Positions 33,314-64,000 of a DNA stretch of 64,000 bases are shown one piece after another. The translations under genes and the position numbers were made by a program. The stretch is taken from contig CAVNZM010000010.1 in the NCBI GenBank assembly GCA_963693365.1, forward strand, positions 5,890,001 through 5,954,000, written 5' to 3'. The stretch is from Amoebidium appalachense (Eukaryota; Ichthyosporea). The first letter of the stretch is position 1. The number at the start of each line of letters is the position of its first letter. The notes below the pieces were generated by a model that saw only the letters and a list, made by a program, of their open reading frames with translations, was not told the origin of the DNA and did not search any database.

Positions 33314-34320
33314 AGGGTTTTTTTTTGAGCATTAAGAAAAATTTACATAGGATTCCAGCACCTAATCCAGCTATATCGCAAGGTGATGTTGGCAGCATGA
33401 GTATCTCTCTTTGCAAAGTTGTTACGTGTCAAGCTGGACAGCGCCGCTTTCGGACCAAAGGATCACAACCAATATGTGAGGGTCGAACGAACCATGGAAG
33501 TGTAGAAACCAATAGACAAAACAAAAAAACGGCACAGGAATAGCGAAACCAGAAACCAAAAAAAAAAAAAGGCCCTGGGGGGGGGCAGCCAAAAAAGGAT
33601 GATGGTGTGATGGACACTTTCCATTCGTGAAAGCAGGTAGATGGGGGAAGGGGTAGCAATGATCAAAAACGAGCACGGTTAATGATGCAAGCACACGTCA
33701 CAGTGGGAAGGGTCGGGATTTGTGGTTGCACGAGTATGCAAGAAGAAGGAGAAACGTGTTTTGTGTTTGTGTGTGGGCGGGGGGATGGGGGGGGGGGGGG
33801 GATGGTGCAAGTGAGTGTAGCATGAATGGCAACATTGCTAGTAAAAACCATGGGTCCAAGGTAGCATGAGTAGGGGCTATGGGATTTCACGTGCAGAACA
33901 ACCAGAAACACATGTGCACACGTCTCAAAGGGGAATCACACCACTACACCACACACGTACTTTGCTTCCCAAAAACACGATCAACTCCCAAGACCACATG
34001 TGTCCCCATGTATGGGTGATCTATGCATGTTGGTTGGTGCGGCGCACGTCCTTTTTCTCTTCAGCCCCTCATATTCGCAAGCGCGCGCGTGTGTGTGTGT
34101 GTAGAGTGAGTGTGCGTGCGCGCGCACATTGGGGCCTACCCTACGGCAATATTGCCGATCAAGGCGAATGGAGGAAGTTCGTCCTCAGACTGAAGAGAGG
34201 GATGACCAAAGTGCACGGAATACAAAGGCAAAAAAGGAAAACAGCCTTCCGTGAGCGTAGAGGCAAAGAGAAAAAAGGGCGTGTGGAATATGCTCAAAAT
34301 GGGAAAGAGGGGAAGCGGAA

Positions 34321-34383
<63 letters not shown>

Positions 34384-34884
34384 GGGGTTGGGGGGGAGCC
34401 ATAGGGAGGGAGGGAGAGAGAGAGAGAGAGCAAGGGTAGAGAGAGACAGAACAGAGGGGGGGGGGGGGGGGGGGGGGGGAGGGAGGGAGGGAAGGGAGGG
34501 AGGGAGAGAAGGAGGGAGGGAGGGATGGTGAGGGAGAGAGAGAGCGAGAGGGAGAGAGAGCGAGAGAGATAAGAGAGAGAAAGAGAGGGAGATAGAGGGA
34601 GAGAGGGAGAGGGAGAGAGAAAGAGAGGGAAGGAGAGAGAGAGGGGGAGAGAAAGTGTGTGTCAGAGAGGGAGAGAGAGAGAGAGAGAGAGACCGGCAAT
34701 AAAGGCAGAGACAGAAGAGGTAAACGAGGAGGGATTCGTGAAGTGTGAAGGTGAGAATAGGATCCATGAAGGAAGAAAGAAGCCGAAACTATAAAAGCAC
34801 CGGGTGAGTGAGTGATGAGGATATACATATTAGAATACAAGTGCAGGAAATAGTGCCACAAAGGTAGATGGGTGTAGGACGTGT

Positions 34885-35060
34885 TCCAGAGTATGAAGCA
34901 CACATTCATGACGAACAACATAATGCAGACGGCAAAGCACACACAGTGTAGTATGCATCAAAAGAAAAGTCATTATCAACCCAAGTGTGTGTTGGGGGGG
35001 GCGGGGGGGGGGGGGGGGGGGGGAACACATAAACAAAACGAAAACATGAGCAGAGTCCAC
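34885..35060 (-). repeat. Dispersed C-tailed repeat, copy 3 (strongly diverged, split by a G run)
   Basis: AGTATGAAGCACAC, ACATAATGCAG and, beyond an internal G run at 34996-35025, GAGCAGAGTCCACA align in order with copy 2. Confidence 0.4.
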
Positions 35061-35138
35061 AACCCTCCCTTCTTCACTTCTTCACACACCTCCTTTGCCT
35101 ACCTCAAATTTACTAAGCTGCCACTTCCTTTTCATTTT

Positions 35139-35171
<33 letters not shown>

Positions 35172-35419
35172 AAACACACCCACCCACCCATCGATCCCCT
35201 CCCCCTCCCGCTGCGCCCCCCTGGGGGGGGGGTGGAAACAGAGAAGAGGGGGAAACAGGGAGAAAAAGAGTTGGAAGGGGCAAGGTGGGGGGGGGGGGGG
35301 GGGGGGACAGAGAGAGATGGGGGCTGAGAGAGAAACGAGGGGGGGGGGGGGGGGGGGAGAGAGAGAGTGTGTGTGTGTGAATGTGATAGAGAGTGAAGAG
35401 AGAGTGAGGACGAGATGGT

Positions 35420-35455
<36 letters not shown>

Positions 35456-35465
35456 TGGATGAAGA

Positions 35466-35560
35466 GGGGGTTTGAGTGCGTCATAAAGTACAAAGCACAC
35501 AAGAACAACGGATAACACGATGCAGAATGCAAACCATACATAAAAGAGTATGCAGAGATG
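35466..35560 (-). repeat. Dispersed C-tailed repeat, copy 4 (truncated)
   Basis: After a G-rich run, GGTTTGAGTGCGTCATAAAG, AGCACACAAGAACAACGG, ATAACACGATGCAGAATGC and CATACATAAAAGAGTATGC follow copy 2 almost base for base, then it breaks off into GA-rich DNA. Confidence 0.85.
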
Positions 35561-35619
35561 AGGGAGGGGAGGAGGGGGGTAGAGAGAGGGAAGAGATAGA
35601 GAAAGAGAGAGAGAGAGAG

Positions 35620-35653
<34 letters not shown>

Positions 35654-36086
35654 TGCGCGCGCACGCACGTCGCGGTGTGTGCAAAAGGGGGGGGGGGGGG
35701 GGGGGGGAGGGGGGGGGGGAGCACCAAATATACGTACAAGGCTTATGAACAGCACCAAACCTGCTCATCCTTCTTGTTGCTCCTAGAAGCTAGCCGACAA
35801 CAACCAAAATACTTTCAAGCAAACATCAAAGACCGATTTAGTAGAAGAAAGATCTAGATAACCATACAGAAAGCGAAAGTGATTTTATTTAACATATGAG
35901 ATAAGACGCATCAGGCTACAAGCGGTCCGGAGGGAACATGAAGGGAGAAAAAAAGGCTTGAGGTTTGTCTGCACGTACGAGTGGTGAAGTTAATGCAAAT
36001 AACATTGGTCACGAGGTACAGATTCTCTTGCACAGCATGATTTGCGAGAAGATGAATCCGGTGTGTGTTTGGAGGAGAAATTGTGT

Positions 36087-36193
<107 letters not shown>

Positions 36194-38237
36194 AGCAGGT
36201 GTGCATCAAGGGTGCATCGGAAACAAGTTCTAGCAGCAGACTAGAAACCGGTGCGAATAACCTAAGGGGACCTATACATATATCCACACAACATGGCTCA
36301 ACTGGTAGCAGCCAATCTTAGACTGAGTGGTGCAAGCGTACTTGGAGAAAGGAGGGGGGGGGGGGGGGGGGGGGGGGTTAACAGTAGAGAGGGTGTGTGT
36401 GTGGGGGGGGGGGGGGGGGGGGAGGGTGGGGGGGGGGGGGGGGCGGGGGGGAGAGGGGATTACACCAAGAAAGCAAACTCACGATCATGTGAGACACAGA
36501 ATGTGTTGTCGTTGTGGGCATGCAGTTGTAAAAACACTCAGTAAGACCCAAAGTGGAGTTTTACCACCCACACAAACACGCATAATGACACCACACACAC
36601 GCGCGCGCGCGCGCGGCATGCACGCACGCACCTACATGTTTTTTTTCCCCCGAGCCCAAACACTTCAAACCGAAAAAAAAATGAACAGGTGTCTAACACA
36701 AAGGACTACATGCGTGTCAACCAACCTCGTTCAAAGACGTTCCCAAGCTGAAGCAAGATGCCACCGTCGACGTGACATAGAGGTTTGCGGACCTCCTTCT
36801 CCTAAACCTTTTCCGACAACGCAGTAGCAGTCCTCCTCATACTGGTTGTACGAGGGAAGGCAGAAATGTGGTACGCAGTGCAATTAACCGATACAAACCT
36901 CTTGCATAACATCACGTTAGGGGATGCCCGACTCTATAGCCAACGTTACCGCCGCTGTACAAGGCGACAGGAGCGCGAAAGACACAAACGCCTTAACAGG
37001 ACAAGCAGCATATGAACTCAGTTTACATGCAGGACTGCACACGTTTTACGCGGCAGGGTACACAGCAGCTGAGGGGGGGAAGAGGAGTGGGGGGGGAGTC
37101 CGGGGGGAGGGGGGAATGCCTCGGCATTCGAACACATTGTGGATCATGATCATGATAGAGATCGATGAACAGATTGCCAAGTCATGGCAGACGATTGCAA
37201 AGCACACCTATATACAGCTAAAGAGTGTGTATATATATATATCTATGTAGTAAGTGTTCATGAAGAGAGCCTGGGGAGGGGGGGGGGGGCAGCATGTCGA
37301 TGAAAACAGGAGCCCCGGGTCTAGAGGAATAAAGGGCCCTCAAATTCTGACTTTGCAGCTCATGTATATGGAAGGCGTTCCTTCTCTCTACAACCCATGT
37401 ACAAGTTTATGGAACATACCCGAAAGACAATGCCCGGCCCTGCCAGGGACTCAGTTTACATGCATATGAATCGCTCGCTCATGTTATGTAAAAAGCATAT
37501 ATATGCAGGACAACATTGTCCGAGTGTAAAGCAAGCAATAGTCAAGTTTAACTACAGAGTATGTCCGTCCCTGCATACAAATATCACCAAATCCAACCCG
37601 CAGCCAGTAACCCCGTGAAATTTCCTACGGTACAAATATCAATCAAGAAGAAGCTATGCACAACTAAAGCTCTGCCGGTCAGGCAAGCTAACATTGTCAA
37701 GGACTATTATTGATAGGAGTCATGGGCCAACATATCTGGCGGTGTCCCCAGTCTAACATTTATCACACCCCCTTACAGGTCACAAATTTACCGGAACACA
37801 CAATGTCAACGTCATACATATTACACCTAAGATAAGAAACGAAAAAGATGAACAGTAAAAAGAGAAATCCAAAGTTTCTACGGAGGTTAAGTAAACGAAC
37901 CGTTTCTGATCACAGCCAAGCACAAACACTTGTAACACCCTCGCTCATGTCATCAACACGAATCGTTCAACTTGGATAGCTATTCCAGATCAGCATGTGC
38001 AGAGAAACTCTAAGGCAATTCGAATAGAACACGCAACGCAAGAAAAGGGGCTTTCTTGAAAGGACGTCAATATTCACATGTGCTATTTATGCGAGACAAA
38101 AGCCAAGAGCAAAAAGTTTTTATGTGCGCTAGCAAACAGGCATATGCGTTAATATTGACACGTGCCCCGAGAATATTAACCTGAAATGGGGCCCTGAAAC
38201 CGGGCAGGCACTAAGGGATGGATGATAGGTTTAACCC

Positions 38238-47193
<8,956 letters not shown>

Positions 47194-48879
47194 TTCTACC
47201 TTGCTGGATAGTTCCAGCTGGCAAAAGGGGTAGCGGTACTGTGAAGAGAACGCTGCAGATTGTCTTATTGAAAAATGTATGCTCGCCAGATCCTACTGTT
47301 GTGCTGCACTCTATACTACCTCAGGTTGCAAGGTGTGGGTCGGGGGTCCCTCCTTGCTATCTACCATAGTTCTTTATGCTATAGAAATGTAAATCGTACA
47401 AAGGAAAAGCAGTGAAGTTGGAAGTTCGAGTATGGATGCAAGAATCAAAAAAATGTGTTAGATCACCTAAAACGCTACCTACATCAACACTAATCTTGTG
47501 CTCGAACGAACAGGCATGGCCCAGTGTGCAGCTAACCTAAAAGTCGTTTCGAACCTCGTGAGCCGAGCGGATTCCTGATAAAAACCCAAATAAGCAAGCT
47601 TTAAAATAACATGTGCTTTCATATGCAAACTAATAACCCCGTTAAACTGTTTTGTCGTGAAGAATGAGTAGTAAAACACCCTCTTGAAACATCAGCTTTC
47701 TTTCCCCTGCCTCGACTGCGCCGACCGTCACCCAGCCAAGCTTGCGCAGCCGCTGGGCCCGGGAGATCTGTAGAACTCAGTAGAATAAGTAGTTTGCCAG
47801 GGAAAGCCAATTGGTTAAATATCAGCGTTTCTGGATGACTCTACCAATCAGACGAACGCTATCAATAGTCTTCCGTGCGACCCCAAACTACGAGCCTGCG
47901 ACAGTTGGCTGCGACTAAGAATATGTCGCACTCAAAAGATGGGTCTACGTTCATCCCTTTCTACAGACTAACCAGTCGACTGAACATCAAGGCTGGCTGA
48001 GCAAACGTATAAGGAAATTAAAAAATATCGTTTTTACGATAGGGAGCCCCTACGTATACGTGCACAGTCACTGCACCAGCTCAGTGGCACCTCAGCTCGG
48101 GCCCACCAACTTGGAAACGTGATTACTGTATGTGCTTACCGCGACACGAAGTTTCTCGTTCATATACGAATAAAAAGGTGTAGAATGGCAAGAGCTAAAT
48201 CGCATGCACGTGTTGAATACACATCCAATTAGACACCAAAACCGCCACGGCAAGAAAGACATGTAGTCTTCGCACCGCCGAGTGAACTAACCAAACTTTA
48301 GTAGCTAGCATCAGCAGACTGCTAACAATCTTGTGCCGGGCCAAGGCGTGAACTCAATGATATTATCAGTAACCACCCCAGTGCAAACAAGTACTCTTTC
48401 CATCGAAATTTTGGTTCTCGGGTTGCCTAAGTGTTCTTTGAAAAAGATTTACCTGTCCTTCCACATGGCTACTTTTTGGAGTCATGTTTCCAGCCCGGGT
48501 GGCTGAGATTCGAGAGTTGGAGCTCGGGTCAAGGGGGGAAGTTTTGGGGGGGAGGGGGGGGGGGAGGAGGCGGAACTTGGGGGGAAAGGAAGAGGGCGAG
48601 GGAGAGGGGGGCTGCGGATGGAGGTGAGAGCTCTCGAGGTTCCCCGGGGAAGGCCTGGGGGAGTTGGGGGGGGGGGGGGGGGGGGGGAAGGGGGAAGCGG
48701 GCTCTGAACCGGGGCCCAATGGGGTTGAAAGGGCGGTGTATGCAAAGGAAGAAGACGTCATCGAGATTTGGACGACAATCTGAGCTTACAATAACGAAAA
48801 AAGTGTTTATAACTGGTTTTGGCTCTGGGCTTTCCGCTACATCTACACATCATACAATTGCAAGGGGAAGGCAGCTCAT

Positions 48880-48960
48880 AACAACCTGGCCTTATAATTT
48901 GTTTGCCAGCTGTCTCCAAGTGCCAAGTTGTGTCCCTTGACCACTAGGCTACTGCAGTCA
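48880..48960 (-). repeat. Possible tRNA-derived SINE head
   Basis: On the minus strand GCAGTAGCCTAGTGGTCAAG resembles a polymerase III A box (TRGYNNARNNG) of a tRNA-like SINE. A clear B box (GGTTCRANNCC) does not follow at the usual spacing, so this is tentative. Confidence 0.25.
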
Positions 48961-49075
48961 CAGAAATACAATCCACACCAGCGTCTCTCTAAAGGCGTTT
49001 CAGGTTTCGCAGTTAACAATTGCAAAACGGCCGGGCCGGGGAAGGCCGCTTTCAAATTTAGGCTTGCAATGAATG

Positions 49076-49083
49076 TGACGTCA
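49076..49083. promoter_or_regulatory. CRE (TGACGTCA) upstream of PIGQ
   Basis: Palindromic bZIP site with a TTACGTAA palindrome 8 bp further on. Placed for regulation of PIGQ or, bidirectionally, SRC. Confidence 0.45.
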
Positions 49084-49453
49084 TTGCCTGTTACGTAATC
49101 GAGGCTCGATTGTTTGGCCCGACCAAAACAGCAAAACAGTGTAGCGCTGATCTTGCCGATGAAGGCAGCTGCATGTTTACACGGTACGGTAGACAGACCA
49201 AAAGCTTCCTCTGTTACATTGGTGGTAGGCCAAGAACTTCCTATATTTATGACTATGAATGGGTAACCCGGCCGTATTTACAGTGCACGCCTACACTACA
49301 TAAACGTAACCACACCCCATTTAGAACTCTTCCCACGCGAAACAACATAGCAAACGAGCAAGCACACCAGGCAGAGAACACACCCACATATACAGAGATA
49401 TACGGTAGTATTCCCTCCCCCGTTCTTGTAGAGATGGGGAGCGAGGCAGCAAA

Positions 49454-63425
<13,972 letters not shown>

Positions 63426-63494
63426 AGACAAATTGAAAAAGGGATGTAACCACTTATTCTGCATCCGAGTGGGCCTCCCAAGCTGCTTCATGCA

Positions 63495-63525
<31 letters not shown>

Positions 63526-63609
63526 TTCGCACACGTGTTGTTGTGTGCAAGCACACACACGCACGCGCGCCTCACACACACAGACGCGCACGCGCACACA
63601 CACATACAG

Positions 63610-63657
<48 letters not shown>

Positions 63658-64000
63658 GCGGATGCTCACACGCGCACATCGTGGTCATTCGGAAGCACAG
63701 ACGTGAGGCAAGGAACAATTGACTAATTTGACGAAAGTGAATGGCCGAATCAAGAAATGCATTGAAAAATGCCCTGGCCATCGATTTAGGCTCGTGCCTC
63801 CATATACACGACCTATGTCGGTTTGTTTATATGCATCATATTGCACACGCACACATGATAACTGTGATAGTGTAGTTGTGCAGTAGTAAAAAAGATGTGA
63901 ACAGATGAGCCAAAACGGCCACGCATGCAATCATCATATTCCTAGCCACGCGCACACACAGGTGATGAGCAAGAGGTCGCGTGGGTTTCCGATTTTCTTT
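63426..64000. other. Window end: C tract and (CA)n, no gene
   Basis: It contains a C run at 63497-63525, (CA)n at 63540-63657 and unremarkable sequence after 63660. Confidence 0.6.

Larger units (their letters stand above)
47194..49453. other. Head-to-head spacer between SRC and PIGQ
   Basis: 2.26 kb between the two ATGs, so it should hold both promoters. Visible: a G-rich stretch at 48535-48690, a perfect CRE TGACGTCA at 49076-49083 followed by TTACGTAA at 49091-49098, about 370 bp before the PIGQ start. No TATA box or exon stands out. Confidence 0.6.

Noticed and set aside
36924-37250. Plus-strand frame MPDSIANVTAAVQGDRSAKD
   Set aside because: Protein-like for about 50 codons, but then runs into G-rich DNA with no donor and no neighbour exons.

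Overview
This is nuclear DNA of an intron-rich eukaryote. The clearest lineage marker is a complete Src-family tyrosine kinase (acylated N-terminus, SH3, SH2, kinase, C-terminal regulatory tyrosine). That architecture is known from animals and their unicellular relatives, so I infer a holozoan; the species is not identifiable from the sequence. Introns and spacers are loaded with (CA)n/(TG)n, (GA)n and extremely long G/C homopolymers (92 uninterrupted G at 36101-36192), and most of the long open frames in the window are translations of these.

Layout. 1-2149: 3' part of a poly(A)-tailed non-LTR retrotransposon (RNase H plus Cys/His tail). 2150-5471: 3' part of a Ty1/copia element with its 3' LTR. 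About 5550-6527 (-): decayed pogo/Jerky-type transposase. 6540-11565: GGATATCC-rich satellite split by a young non-autonomous LTR element (7343-10896) with two identical 480-bp LTRs and a perfect 5-bp target duplication. 11847-14696 (-): C-terminal three exons of a Plavaka-like transposase. 14903-15268 (+): small coiled-coil ORF. 17625-20595 (-): 3' exons of an unidentified membrane-anchored protein, with tandemly duplicated exon ends. About 20864-22437 (-): long GC-rich coding region of uncertain identity. 22724-23199: dense CCAAT, E-box and CRE block.

23891-31334 (-): WTAP, regulatory subunit of the m6A mRNA methyltransferase, seven exons whose phases all join. 38238-47193 (-): the Src-family kinase, nine exons, 564 residues, every splice phase consistent. 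49454-63425 (+): PIGQ/GPI1, subunit of the GPI-GlcNAc transferase, 18 exons plus a tentative last exon, about 655 residues. SRC and PIGQ are head to head across a 2.3-kb spacer. The three housekeeping genes are functionally unrelated (RNA modification, signalling, GPI-anchor synthesis).

Most notable: a dispersed ~190-bp repeat whose same end always abuts the poly-G/poly-C side; a 50-bp triplication that copies the SRC exon-7 splice donor; a second case of exon-end duplication at 17.3-20.1 kb; a 10-residue acidic insertion in the Src activation loop; and a CRE palindrome and an over-abundance of TGACGTCA. Gene models rest on reading splice sites and recalled family motifs; no alignment or search was run.
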